Origin: Closterium sp. NIES-65
Lineage: Eukaryota; Streptophyta; Zygnematophyceae; Desmidiales; Closteriaceae
Assembly: GCA_948144175.1 (NCBI GenBank)
Contig: CANXME010002068.1
Coordinates: 1,054,001-1,118,000 of the forward strand
Length of the DNA stretch: 64,000 bases
Direction of reading: 5' to 3'
In this document: positions 10,557-21,839 of the stretch, in pieces
Position numbering within the stretch: position 1 is the first letter of the stretch
Layout: every line of letters starts with the position of its first letter
Made by a program: the position numbers and the translations under genes
The notes under the pieces: model-generated
Seen by the model: only the letters and a program-made list of their open reading frames with translations
What the model was told of the DNA's origin: nothing
The model's database searches: none

Positions 10557-13500
10557 TCAAGAGGAGAGCAAGTGAGGCAAGACAGGTACAAGACCCAGCT
10601 GAGTGCGGAAGCGCTGATGGTCACAAGGCGCGAGTGCCTTGGTGAACACGTCAGCAGTGTTGGCCTCAGAGGCCACGTACGCAAGCCGCAACTGTCCACG
10701 CTGCTGTAGCTCACGAGCAAGGAAGTAGCGGAGAGCAATGTGCTTCGTTCTGTGCTCCAGGCGCTGCTCTCGACACAAGGCCAGCATGGCCTTGTTGTCT
10801 ACGTACAGCACTGGACGAGAACGAGGCGGCTCTCCAAGGTCAGTCAGCAGGTAGGTGAGCCAGCGAAGCTCCTGTGCAGCCATGGCCCCGGCATAGATCT
10901 CAGCCTCACAACTGGAGCTGAGGACAGAAGACGAGCGAGTAGCCCGCCACGAGACAGAGCCGGAACCAAGACTGAAGGTGTAACCCTGTGACGACCGCTG
11001 CGTAGCCTGGTCGTCAGCCCAAGAAGCGTCCGCGTGCCCCGTAAGGACCACTGGACTCCGCCCTCCAAGCACTAGCCCCATGCCCGACGTACTGCACAGG
11101 TAGCGCAACACCCTCTTCGCTGCAGCCATGTGCTCTGGTCGGTGTCTCCCAGGAGCAACATAGCGTGCAAGAATGCTAAGAGGGTATGCAAGGTCAGGTC
11201 GTGTGCAGGTCATCAGGTACATGAGGCAGCCAACAAGCTCTGGGTACGGGCCACTCGACTCTACGGACTCATCCGAAGGCAGAGCCGAGAGCGAGTGGCG
11301 AGTAGACAGAGGAGTGGCCTGAGGCGAGGAGTACGTGAAGCCGAAGCGCTGAAGGACCTGCTGGACCATGTGTGACTGAGTTAAGGTAATGGTGCGGCGT
11401 GCTCTGTCCCGAGTGATCTGCAAGCCAAGATAGCTGCGCAGTTCACCCAGGTCTGTGCACGTGTGTCTCTTCAGCAGCTCGGACTTCACGTAGGCGAGTC
11501 CAGCAGTGTCCGCTGTGGCAAAGACCAAGTCGTCGACGTACACGAGGATGTAGAACGGCGGCAGAGAAGTGTCGGTGCGCAGAAACAGCGAAGGGTCAGC
11601 AGTAGAGGGAGCAAACCCAAGAGCCGCAAGCGTAGTCCTCAGTGTGTCGTGCCACTCACGCGGTGCCTGGCGGAGACCGTAGACTGGCCGTCGGAGGCTC
11701 CACTGGGTGCCAGGAGGGAAAGTCCCAGTGAAGCCAGGTGGACGGCGCAGCCAGATCTCCTCGTGCAGGCTACCCTGCAAGAAAGCAGTGCTGAAGTCAA
11801 GAGAGTGAAGCTCGTAGTCGCGCTGAGCGGCTATGTGCAGCAGCACCCGAAGAGTGGTCATCTTCGGGGTGGGAGAGAAGGTCTGAAAGTAGTCAACTCC
11901 CTGCCGCTGACTGAAGCCACGAGCGACGTACCGCACCTTGAAGACAGGTGGAGAGCCCGGCGGCCGCTTCACCCTGAAGATCCACATGCCACTGACGATG
12001 TTCGCCCCAGGAGGGGGAACCGCGTCAACGTAGGTGCCTGTGGACTTTCAGGAAGCCATCTCTCCATCCATAGCTGCCTGCCACTGAGAGGAGTAGGGAC
12101 CCTCTACGGCCTCCGCGTAAGAGCGCGGAGTCGGGATGTCTAGTGCATCCGGGTCTCCCTCAGGGGCAAGCAGTACAGACGCAAGATGAGGTGAAGCAGT
12201 AGCCAGACACTGGAACTCCTCCTGCCTGTCCTCAAGGACGTCCGTGCCAAGAGCACACTCACCCCCGATGGACGGAGGACAGACAGACGCAGACTCAGCA
12301 ACAAGACTGGCAGCGTAGTCTAGACGACAGAGAGCAGCAAAGTCGACGAGCTCAGCAACAAGCGCAGACGCAGCAGCGGACTCAAACGAGGGGTCAGTGA
12401 CGACAGTAGCAAGAAGACGCGTGACAGTAGGACTGGCAGCGCGAAGAGAGTCCGACTCTGGGTCGGTAAGCGCAGGAAGAGAGGACGCAGGAGGAGAAGG
12501 CAAAGGGGCACGCAGAGGAGCAGTGGACGGACGCAGAGACATCCGGTGCATGCCAGGGACAGGAGGAGGATGCTGACGCGAACCGCGATCACTAGCGCGA
12601 GCAGCACGAACAGGCGACGCGGGACGAGACGCAGGCTCACGACGCTCAACAAGACCTCTAGTAGGACTAGTGTAAGGAGAGGGAGCAGGAAGTTGGGAGG
12701 CGGGCTCTAACTGTGACTGTGACTGGACAGGCGGTGGGCACTCTACAGGAGGAGAAAGACCAAGAACCTGCTGCAGGAGCGGAACGAAGTACGGCCGAGG
12801 CCGCGCGGCGACTCCAGACACAGTAGGGACAGCACCAGCACCCTCAGCACCTCCGGCAGCACTAGCGCCAACAGCACCTTCAGCGGCAGGACCTCCAGCA
12901 GCACCAGAAGCAGGACCACCGCCAGGACAGACAGCAGCAGTCTCAGCACCAGCACCCTCCGCAGCGCCAGCTCCAGTAGGACCCGCAGGCCCAGCAGCTC
13001 CGGGACCGGCGGCACCAGCACCCTCAGCGGCCGAAGAAGCTCTAGCTCCAGCAGCACGCCTCCAGCGGCGAGCAAACCACTCGCGCAGCTCCTGTGGAGA
13101 GAGTGGCTCCCGCCGAGACGGAGCACCCAGAGAACCTCCAGGCCCAGCACCGCCAGACGCCACAAGGGGAGGTCCAGCGGCCGCAGGCTCCGCACCTCCA
13201 GGCCCAGCAGCCCCAGACGCAGCACCCCCAGGCTCAGCAGCTCCTGACGTAGCACCCCCAGACTCAGCAGCTCCAGACGCAGCACCTCCAGGCTCAGCAG
13301 CTCCCGACGTAGTACCCCCAGACTCAGCAGCCCTAGGCTCAGCACCCCTAGTCGCAGTACCCCTAGGCTCAGCACCCCCAGGCGCAGCACCCCCAGTCTC
13401 AGCACCCCCAGGCGCAGCACCCACGCGCACGGAACCCCCAGAGTCAGCACCCCCAGGCTCAGCACCCGCAGCAGTACCAGAGTCACCAGGAACCTCGACC

Positions 13501-14118
13501 GGCTCGACTGCGTCAACGTGGGACACACCAGAAGGGGCAGGACCCTGAGGGGGAAGGGGGTCTACCGGGGGGGCACCTGGCACAAGGAAGTGTGGCGGTG
13601 GGGGGAGGGATGGAGTGCGGTAGGGGAAGAGACGGTAGAAGGGGACCGACTCGTCGAACGTGATGTCCTGGGAGGACAGAACACGACGAGAGGAGGGGTG
13701 GTAGAACTGCCACCCTGGGGCGTCAGGGGGGAAGCCAAGGAAGACACAGGGAGCAGCACGAGGGGACAGCTTGTCCGCAGACAAGTCGCGGACAAACGCC
13801 CGAGATCCCCAGACACGGAACGCAGACGCATCGCCGACCTTCCTTGTCCACAGAAGAGCTGGGAAGGTCTCGAGCCGGGAGACCCTGGGGTGAAGGTTGA
13901 GCTGATGCGCCGCGTACCGAACCGCAAACGGCCACAGAAAATGGGGGGCAGCCGCATGCATCATGGACGTGCGAGCGACGTCCATGACCATGCCAATGCG
14001 GCGCTCAGCAATCCCATTTTGCTGTGGAGAGTCCGGAAGCGTGATAGTAGGCCCGCAGAAGGCCAGAGGAGAACTCCCCACCTCGGTCAGAGTGCAGACA
14101 CAGAACAGGAAAGTCCGA
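10557..14118 (-). pseudogene. C2 integrase (partial), linker, reverse transcriptase, RNase H
   Basis: This is the longest nearly open C2 frame: 699 codons (14147-12048) then 476 codons (11987-10557), separated by one TGA at 12048-12050 where other copies have Trp in MASWKSTGTY. It begins within the integrase core. The third catalytic Glu is in NGIAERR, while the first two Asp are lost or out of frame. Next come the conserved integrase C-terminus, a linker of GGAEPGG/GAAEPGG repeats, reverse transcriptase with YVDD at 11529-11540, and RNase H with SSCEAEIY and DNKAMLALC to a stop at 10557. The last 20 or so codons before 14118 belong to a frameshifted part. Confidence 0.85.
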
Positions 14119-14862
14119 GCCCCACCTCTTTGGATGCTGCTGTACATTGCAGCTCAGCGTGACTACGAGCTTCACTCTCTTGACTTCAGCACAACTTTCT
14201 TACAGGGCACTCTGCACGAGGAGATCTGGCTACGCCACCCTCCTGGCTTAACTGGGTCGTTCCCTCCTAGTACCCTGTGGAGCCTCCGGAGGGCGATCTA
14301 CGGTCTCCGCCAGGCGCCTCGTGAGTGGCACGACACACTGAGGACGACACTTGCTGCTCTTGGTTTTGCTCTGTCGACTGCTGACCTGTCACTGTTTCTG
14401 TACACCGACACTTCGCAGCCGCCGTTCTAAATCCTTGTGTACGTCGAAGACTTGGTCTTTGCCACTACTGACACTGCGGCTCTTGCCCTGGTGAAGTCGG
14501 AGCTGCAGAAGAGACACACGTGCACAGACCTGGGTGAGTTGCGCAGTTACCTTGGCTTGCAGATCACCCGGGACAGAGCACGCCCACCATCACACTGACT
14601 CGGTCACACATGGTGCAGCAGGTCCTTCAGCGCTTCGGCTTCACCTGGTCCTTGGCACAGGTCACTCCTCTGGCTACAGGTCACTCGCTCTTAGCTCCAC
14701 CTTCGAATGAGTCCGTAGAGCCGAGTGGTCCTTACCCAGAGCTAGTATGCTGCCTCATGTACCTGATGACCTGCACTCGTCCTGACCTTGCATACCCTCT
14801 TGGCCTTCTGGCTCGCTATGCGGCTCCTGGCCGGCACCGAAAGGTGCACATGGATGCTGCTA
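14119..14862 (+). pseudogene. Copia reverse transcriptase fragment F1
   Basis: A plus-strand fragment of the same main Copia family: LLYIAAQRDYELHSLDFST, YGLRQAPREWHD, then GELRSYLGLQITRDRAR and PDLAYPL. The catalytic box reads YVED (14440-14451), so the second Asp is Glu. TAA at 14428-14430 and a frameshift near 14583 also break it. It is cut on the left against C2 (opposite strand) and on the right against an unrelated Copia segment, with no LTR or target duplication at either end. Confidence 0.85.
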
Positions 14863-15372
14863 AGCCAGAAGATCACGAACGCTCGCGATGCCATCTTCTA
14901 CAAGCGGCTCTTCCTTGAGCAATTCCGCGAAGATGAGCGGGCGAATGCAAATCGCGTTTACACCAGCGACGGACACAGTTACGCCACACATGAGGATGAA
15001 GCTGGAGCAGCCATTCTAGAGCAAGACACCAGAGGCAAGTTCACAGGAGGTGATCGCCACAGCAGTGACAATGATGATGACGAATCCTCTGGAGGAGGAG
15101 CAGGCTCAGCGGGAGTAAGCAGCAGAGGAGCAACACCGCCAGCACCACCTGAGCCAGAGAGCGACGACGATGACGTGCAAGGGGTCATCCCCGCAGCACC
15201 GCCACGACAGCGCCATCTCTTGACTGCAGCTTCTCGGGCTCCATACCGCCACCTCAACGGCGCCACATATCATCGAGCCGAAAGACCCGCGCCAAGCACT
15301 CACGGGACCACACAGCAAGGAATGGCGCGAGGCGATGGATGCGGAAATTAAGGCACCGGAGTCCTACGACAC
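14863..15372 (+). pseudogene. Copia linker fragment F2 (another family)
   Basis: The reading ITNARDAIFYKRLFLEQF, an acidic Ser/Gly-rich stretch (EPESDDDDVQG) and, after a frame change, WREAMDAEIK is the region between integrase and reverse transcriptase in a different Copia family. It is continuous DNA with F1 but not part of the same element, because it comes after rather than before a reverse transcriptase. It ends at 15372, where the minus-strand element D1 begins. Confidence 0.6.
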
Positions 15373-16474
15373 GCGAGCTTGATGTTGAATTTAGCAGATA
15401 GGGTTTCTGCGTACTTGGCAGTGGAGAGGTGAATGGCGTCGGCAGCGTAGGAGATGTTGAGCCCCAAAATTTGGGTAACGTAATCGGTGCTAGTGATTTT
15501 GACCGATTGCTGAGGTTTTTCTCGAACAAAACGAGGAGCTCGTTGCTGGTGTCGGTGTAGAGGAGATCGTCCCCATACGCCGTGAGAAGAATGTAGTCGC
15601 CATGGTAGTGAAGGGGATACATACCAGGATCGTGGGGTAGCTGGGTGAAGTCGATGTGAAGGAGGATTTAGTGGAGTTGCTGCTGCCAGAGACGCGGTGC
15701 CTATTTGATCCCATAGAGGTATTTCTTGAGCTGACAAACGCGGTCGTCGCTGACGGCGTAGTTGCGTGGTCGCTCAACGAAGATAAGGGCATCAACTGGG
15801 GCGTAGAGAAAAGCGTTCTTGATGTTGATGTGGTAGAGCGGGAGATTTTTTGCAGCGGAGATGGCGAGGAGAATGCGGACGGAGGTATGGCGGTTGACTG
15901 GAGCGAAGGTTTGATCGAAATCAATGCCGTGGCGTTGATCAAAGCTACGTATAACCCAGCGGGCTTTGAAGCATTCGATAATTCCGTCAGCCGCGGTCTT
16001 TACGCAGAAGCCCCATTTTCCCAAGAGGACCCGTCTCCCCTTCGGTGCAGCAGGATTAGCGAGGATCCAGGTTTCGCGGGCTTTGAGCGCGGCAATCTCA
16101 GCGTCCATGGCGGCGCGCCATTCTTTGGTGTAGGAACCAGTGAGGGTCTGGAGCGGGGTTTTCGGTTCTGCCGATTGGCGGGCGGGAAACGATGGTGTGG
16201 AGGTCAAGGATGTGTAGACCAGAGAGATCTGGACTGTGCTGCTACTCGCTGGTGACTTCCACCACATCGTCGTTAGAGTCGTGAGCGAAAGAGGGGGTGG
16301 GGTTGGGCAGGGAGTCGCGGGAGGAGTCGAGCAGAGCACTGTCTTCATCGTCATCTTCGTTGCATCATGGGCGAGGGCCGAGATGTGAGTCTGTGGGATC
16401 CTGGTCCGTGAGTGCCGCTTCTTCTTCGTCGGTAGGGGCTGCGAAGCTGCGAGGGGGGCGCTCGTAGCTTGCAA
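15373..16474 (-). pseudogene. D1 reverse transcriptase (N-terminal part)
   Basis: Reads AMDAEIAALKARETW, then KARWVIRSFDQRHGIDF, FAPVNRHTSVRILL and KYLYGIK, typical of Copia reverse transcriptase. The first catalytic Asp (normally xxDVKTAFL) is Asn in HINIKNAFLYA (codon at 15824-15826). A stop follows YLYGIK. The second box reads YGDD (15566-15577). After FEKNL the frame changes, and the sequence ends at 15373 at the junction with F2. It could not be active. Confidence 0.83.
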
Positions 16475-17831
16475 TGTTGTTTTCCCGTCTGGTGCGATTG
16501 ACGTGGCGATCGCCCAAGAACTTGCGGATGGTGAGGTCTAAAAAAAAGATGACGTCATGCGCCGCGACCACCAAAGAGGTATCATGATCGAGGATGTTCC
16601 AGGCATGGTGCTTGAAGCTGATGCCGAGGTGCACTCCCCAGTGGGCACGACGCTCGAACTTCCTCGTGTTTGTCGTTGCAGGCCAATATTGCACCATCCA
16701 ATCCCGGATGCGGAGCATATAGATGTCACCCTTAATGCAAGTGAACTTAATGTGCATTGACAGGTTGTCGGTGTTGGCGGTAGTACTGACCAGACTGTGA
16801 AGACGGACATTGTGATACAAGGCGTAGGGCCAGTACTTCGCGTCAACGTCGTTTTGCTGCAGCAGGGTGCAGACCTTCGTCATCAGGGCTGTATTGGTGC
16901 GCTCGGCGACACCTTGTGGGTGCACGTATGGGAGAGTGAGTTTATGGATGATCCCTTTGTCTTGAATGTATGCCGCCAGTGTGTCACATTTGAATTCAGC
17001 TGTGCTGTCAGTTTGCCAAAGCTTGAGTTTGCAGCCGGATTGGGTCTTGTTGCTGTGCCAAACTTTGAAGATGTCATACGCCTTGCTCCTGTGAGAGACA
17101 TTGGCCACCCAGATGAAGCGGGAATAGGCGTCGACGAAGGTAAGGATATATTCCTCGCCATTGATGCCTGTCTGGGTGAGGACAAGGAAGTCACTGTATA
17201 CCTAATGGAGCTTGGCATAACGGTTTGTGCTCGGATCGAGGAGTTTGAAGGGCATGTGGTTTAGTGCAGCTTCAGGACATATGGTGCAATCGGTGTGGCG
17301 AGATGTGTCAATGGGGACAAGTGTGCCGTCGAGGCGGAGCAGGGTGCCGGAGATGAAGACATTGGCACGGATGCAATTGTTGAGGATCTCCTGTAAAGGG
17401 TGACCAATGCGCTTATGCCAGAGGTCAGAAGGGGCGCGGATGGCAGGTGAGCGGGCATAGAATGCGTGGAGTTCAGCATTGCTGGTGGATGGAGGCTGTG
17501 GGATTGGTTGTGGCGAAATGGAGAGACCGAGGGCGAGGATGAGATCCCTAGTAGAGAGAGGTAGGGTTGGCTCCACTGCGGTGATGGCGGCAAGTGGGGT
17601 GGTGAGATCATCTATGTCCGCTGTTCCTTCAAGAAGGTTGGGACGTGGGATATGATTTGGTGGCACTCCATGGATGGTAAATGGATCAGCGATGGCTGGA
17701 TCATGGGGGCCGATGGGTGTTGACTCAGTGGGCAGTGGACTAAGTGGATAATCAGGGTAAGGCACTATGGTATTATGATCTGAGGGAGGTCTGGAAGATT
17801 TGGAGGAGGCCCAGGAGTCGCTGGGGGACAA
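16475..17831 (-). pseudogene. D1 pre-integrase and integrase
   Basis: The pre-integrase zinc-binding part reads LWHKRIGH then CTICPEA (17480-17260). A TAG at 17202-17204 interrupts just before the first integrase Asp (SDFLVLTQTG). The core continues with VDAYSRFIWVA, the second Asp in LWQTDSTAEF and the Glu in HPQGVAERTN, so the triad is preserved in sequence but split by the stop and a frame change near 17110. It would have joined element cDNA to chromosomal DNA. Confidence 0.82.
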
Positions 17832-17834
17832 GTG

Positions 17835-18704
17835 TCATGGAGAGGGGATGCCTATGGGTCGTGGGGACCCATAGGGTCGTGCTGCTGCTTCAGCCGCCTC
17901 CTTTTCCGCGCGGGCTATGGCTTCTTCAATCGGTTCCTCCTCTTCCTCTGCTGGTGTGGTTCCCCACAAACCTGTTCCCCAGATTGTTGTTGGTGCCGTT
18001 CCGCCCCTTCCTGTTGCGCCAGTTCCACTCCCCCATCCGCCGTTGGCAGGTGCCGCCGCTGCTTTTGCTTCAGCGTCTGCGCGTTCTTCTTCCTCAAGGC
18101 GTTGGAGCTCCGCAGAGGTCATGTTGCCACGAGACCACGGGTGAGTGATGTGATAAGTCTCCCAATCCAAGGGCAAAGGATTGTTGTTGTGGTCAAAGGC
18201 CCCAGGTCCCGTATAGCGTGCGAGGAGGTGAATTCGGTCATGGACAGTGGGGTCAGTATGAGTCTTGCACGGTTGGAAGATGGTTAAAGCTCCTGCGGGT
18301 TCGGCATCTCTCATGCTGGATGGGTGGGGGGTTAGCCACTTCGCTTCTTCCACGATGTCCAGGACGTCAGGTTGCATGGTTGTGGATTCCTCCTCCTCAG
18401 ATGAGTCTACTTCCTCAAGAGGTTCCTCATTGTCGCTGACCTTTCCTTCCCCCTTTTCTTCTGCCATCGCTCTGCCCCTTTCTGCTGCAGCTAATGCTTC
18501 TCCCTCGTCAGCTGGCGCCTTGCCCTTCTCATCTGCCAATGCTTTCCCTTTGTCAGCTTTGTCTTCTGTGGTGGAGGCTGTTGGTGTGCGGCAGTTGCAG
18601 CAGAGTCCATCAGGTCTAGGAGCATGCAGGTTAATCTCTCTAGGGTGAGCGTGATGTTTGACACAAGGGCGCTCGTTGGGGTGAGCAAGCTCATGAGGCC
18701 ACAC
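17835..18704 (-). pseudogene. D1 acidic Ala/Glu/Lys-rich linker between protease and integrase
   Basis: A 289-codon open stretch. It contains CCNCRTP, then short repeats around DKGKALADEKGKAPADEG, an acidic block (EEVDSSEEEES), a folded-looking part (VHDRIHLLARYTGPGAFD) and a charged Ala-rich end. Copia polyproteins do not normally have 290 residues here, so this may be a family-specific insertion. No known domain is recognised. Confidence 0.5.
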
Positions 18705-18885
18705 AGCTTTCAGGGGCTGAAGATCAATGAGGTACTCAGAGTCAGCGCGCGGCAGTCTGGGATGTCAAAGTCTAAGATGTAGATGCCGTTGTCAGGGCAT
18801 GCCTTGCCGATGTAGCGTGGTTCGGAGTCAGCGCAGCTGTAATCCTTCTAGTACATTAGGATGCAACAACTTTCCAGGTCTGTGC

Positions 18886-19415
18886 TCATAAGAACGCTAC
18901 TGTTGACAAGTTGTTCGTACGATAGGAGATTGTACTTAAGATCTTGCACGATGAGAACCCCATTGAGCATAACGTGAATGTCGCTGTCGTGAGCTTTGAG
19001 TATGACAATGCCGCATGCACGTGCTTTAAGCTATTGAATGTTGGCCACGGTGATGATGGTGGGTTGCAGGTTGGGTCGTGCGTTGGAGATGAAGCGCTTG
19101 GACCCGACCATGTATTGCCCGCAGCAGCTGTTGAGATACCACGTATAATAGGTGTCGGCGCGATGTTGTGCCGAATGCGCAAGGTTTGGGGTGTTGCGAA
19201 ACGGAATGCGCTTGTCGCCAGCATAGCGGTAGTTGTCAACGGGTCGGGTGTCTATGTAGTGTCCAAAGAAGTAGTTTGTGCTTGATGGTGAGTTGATGAA
19301 ATCTTCGTCGTGCGGTGGCGACTTAAGTAGGGGTGTTGGCAAATCCCAGTCTTGCTCGTGCTTGTCGAAGACAAACTCCCCATCCTGCGTGAAGGGATTG
19401 TTGCAGCTGGTGAAC
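18886..19415 (-). pseudogene. D1 protease region
   Basis: The reading YTWYLNSCCGQYMVGSKRF corresponds to the Copia protease active site, normally xWxLDSGxxxHM. The catalytic Asp is Asn (codon at 19130-19132) and the following Gly is Cys, so the enzyme would be inactive. Open stretches in two frames (19342-19031 and 19239-18886) show frameshifts. Confidence 0.7.
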
Positions 19416-20678
19416 TCAGTTTCTCGTCCGGGCGGAGGAGGAGAGACATGTCAAAGATGTATTCGATTGGTGCGCCGAGTGCGCGGTGAACGAGCATTGC
19501 CATGTTGCCGATGACGTGGTGCATGTTGTTGTTTGGCAGCCTCTGAAACTCAGATTGAGGCGGTTGGCGCGGGGTAGAGCGATGGTCCAAAGACGGCCGG
19601 CTTGCCTGGCGCGTGTCGTCGGGACCGTTGGCAGAGTTGTTGCGCGGCTAGAAGTCTTGTCATGGGCCGGATCGGTAGCGTTCTGTGGAGTGTCCGAAGG
19701 TCTTGCAATTTGTGCAGCAATAGTGGCGTGGGCGAGGGTCGCGGGGTCGTCGTTGATTGCGGTGGGGCGATTTGCTCGCGGCGCGCCCATTTTCTAGGTT
19801 GAAATCCATGTCTTGTTGCTCGTGCAGCAAGGTGGCACAGAGATGCGCTTCAAAGATTATGCCTTGTTGGTGGAGTAGGGCTTTGCAGGGGTTCCACTAA
19901 GGTCCCATGTCGCGAAGCATGATAGTGATGAACATGTCTTCGGGGATGGAACTTCCGAGCTTCACGAGCTGGTAACGGACGCTGCGGCAGCGGTTGATGT
20001 AGGCGTTTGCCTTTTTGCCTGGCAACATTTTGACTTCCATGAGTTGATGGAGCAAGCGCATGGAGGAGAGGGAGTCCTTAGGTTGGTAAGTTTTGGTGAG
20101 ATAGCTCTAGGCAACCATGACAAGGGCTGTGTGAGTTTTGGAAGGGCGAATGCCAGGTTGTTCGATTGGCGCCATGTTGCGGAGAAGAATGTTATACACC
20201 ATAAGCGACTTGTTGTAATATTGTTTCGTTAGTGTTGCTGGCGGGGCCGGCGTAGCTTCCGTCGAAGTAGCGAAAATTATGTGCACTTGAAGTAATTCGA
20301 GCTCGAAGCTCCACGTGTGCAAGTCTGGCCCGCTGAAGGCGATCATGGTGCAAATTTTAGAGATGGTCAGAAACTTGTTATGAGCTGTGAGAATAGCTTC
20401 ATCACTTGGGCGGGAAGTGGTTGGAGCAGAAGAATTCGATCCAAGATCGAAAGTGGTTGGGCTTGGTTCATTGTTTGGAACAGCCAGTTGATCAGGTTGT
20501 TGCGAAGTTCCCGGGTTGCTGCTCTTCAGTTGCTAATTCTCAATTCTAGTGTAGTGATTCGCCGAATGAGTTGTTCCAGGAGCACATTGCTGATGGTGGT
20601 GCTGTCCGCGGAGTTCGCGATAGGGTTGGCGGGGGCTTTAGCAGTGGGAGCCGCTTGTCCGCCAGATCCTCCAGCCAT
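19416..20678 (-). pseudogene. D1 Gag
   Basis: The start ATG is at 20678 (MAGGSGGQAAPTAKAPANPI). A stop follows LELRISN after about 50 codons. Further on come fragments typical of UBN2-type Gag in other frames (KSLMVYNILLRNM, LPGKKANAYINRCRSVRYQL). Near 19700-19730 is a damaged CCHC knuckle, CTNCKTFGHSTERY, with the last Cys changed to Tyr. Several stops and shifts disable it. Confidence 0.72.
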
Positions 20679-20756
20679 GTTTCGGCGGGAGCGGGGTACC
20701 GAACGCCACCTTAATTTAATTTGAATCAGAGGTGGCGATGCGAAGAATCCTGATTT

Positions 20757-20768
20757 GCTCTCATACCA
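20757..20768 (-). other. D1 primer-binding site
   Basis: The minus strand reads TGGTATGAGAGC immediately inside the LTR. It differs from the initiator-Met primer site TGGTATCAGAGC at one base. Confidence 0.8.
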
Positions 20769-21235
20769 TGTTACAATCTAAACTGTGTTAATAAGATCAT
20801 CTCAGGATGATCGCACGTAGTGTAGCAACGGAAGATTGATTGGTGCTGTCGGGTACGGACTCCGTCAGAAGGAGGAGAAAGAAGGTGATGTCCGATACGG
20901 ACTCCGTCTCGATAGAAGTGACTAACACAATGCGGTACAAGGGTTTATATAGGAATACAGTGGAATACATAAGGTCATAGCTAGCCATGTATTCTTAGGG
21001 GGTACATTCCCCGTATGGCTTATCTAACTCGAAAAACCAACCACGTGCTTCGGTAACTGTACGCGCCACGGTAACAGTTTGAAAGATTTCCCGCGCTTTG
21101 CACTTCGGATTCTTCATGCTTTCAATTGTCTTCGATAACTGTATGTGTCGCTCGGTCTTCATCCTTGCTGCAGTCATCTTTGCGTTAAGGGTTTGTTACT
21201 TTAGGAATGTTATTTAACAATTCCATATCTTAACA
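20769..21235 (-). repeat. 5' LTR of D1
   Basis: A 467-bp LTR with TGTTA at one end and TAACA at the other. A TATA-like element (CTATATAAACCC on the minus strand) lies near 20942-20953. No second copy exists in the window because the 3' end was deleted, so the LTR call rests on its ends, the adjoining primer site and position. Confidence 0.75.
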
Positions 21236-21252
21236 GGGTAACGCTCTGGAGG

Positions 21253-21778
21253 GTGGCGGATGGAGTGCGGGTAGGGCAGATGGGGCTACACCTAACTCGC
21301 CTGAAAGAATCGTTCTTGTGCAAAGGGGGAAAACCCACGCCGCTCAAAGAGATCCGCAAGGGCATCAGAGAGGCAGCCAAGCAACCAAAGCAGCAGATGG
21401 CCTGGGAGGAGGAGGAGCTGGGGAGATGGGTCGAGTGGAAGAAGGTTATTGCACGCAGAGACTCGTTAGTGGTACCGGTGAGGTCGCGGGAAGTTCTTCA
21501 ACAGTCGGAACCTGCAAGTGGGCACCATACTGCCCTTCTTGGGTGAGAGGGCGAAGTGCCCGCATTGTGGTGATGTAGAGAGCATGATCCACTGTCTTTC
21601 AGCTGTCCGGCGGTGGAGAAAGTGGTCGGGAAGTTTCAAGCATCGGTGTAGCTCAGTGGGGGACCTGCTTTTCGGATTGGCTGGAAAGATGCAGGGCAAT
21701 TTTCTGGCAAGAACGTATTCAACACAAGAGGGTGATCAGGAGGACTTTCAATCGGCACATCAAAGTGTACAATGCTAG
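21253..21778 (+). pseudogene. LINE reverse transcriptase C-terminal remnant (zf-RVT-like)
   Basis: Two overlapping frames read LKESFLCKGGKPTPLKEIRK, EELGRWVEWKK and then CPHCGDVESMIHCLSAVRRW. The CPxC...HC pattern with following aromatic/basic residues matches the zinc-binding domain at the C-terminus of plant LINE-type proteins. A frameshift near 21530 separates the halves. No poly(A) tail or target duplication is visible, so this is an isolated decayed fragment between D1 and C3. Confidence 0.55.
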
Positions 21779-21839
21779 GGCGCGCATGCAAGGGGGTAAG
21801 GGCGCGTAACCATTTTGCATTTTTAGTTTTTGACGTACC

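Larger units (their letters stand above)
10216..14118 (-). mobile_element. Copia retrotransposon C2, 5' half deleted, inserted in the C1 LTR
   Basis: C2 retains its 3' LTR (10216-10349), polypurine tract, RNase H, reverse transcriptase, linker and the C-terminal half of integrase. Gag, protease, leader and 5' LTR are missing. The sequence jumps at about 14118 to a plus-strand reverse transcriptase fragment. It inserted inside the C1 5' LTR, so it is younger than C1. Its reverse transcriptase is closest in the window to that of C6 (both GGRSPVV). Confidence 0.82.
15373..21235 (-). mobile_element. Divergent Copia retrotransposon D1, 3' end deleted
   Basis: D1 reads right to left: 5' LTR 20769-21235, primer site 20757-20768, Gag, protease, acidic linker, pre-integrase, integrase and reverse transcriptase. 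It stops at about 15373 after the YGDD box, so RNase H and the 3' LTR are missing. Protein and LTR are unlike the main Copia family: no poly-Gly tract, a classical-type zinc knuckle, and a longer LTR. Many stops and frameshifts mark it as old. Confidence 0.82.

Noticed and set aside
11463-12143. 226-codon plus-strand open frame, repeated in similar form at 51845 and on the minus strand at 31757
   Set aside because: Always antisense to reverse transcriptase, so its repetition follows from the family and not from a second gene.
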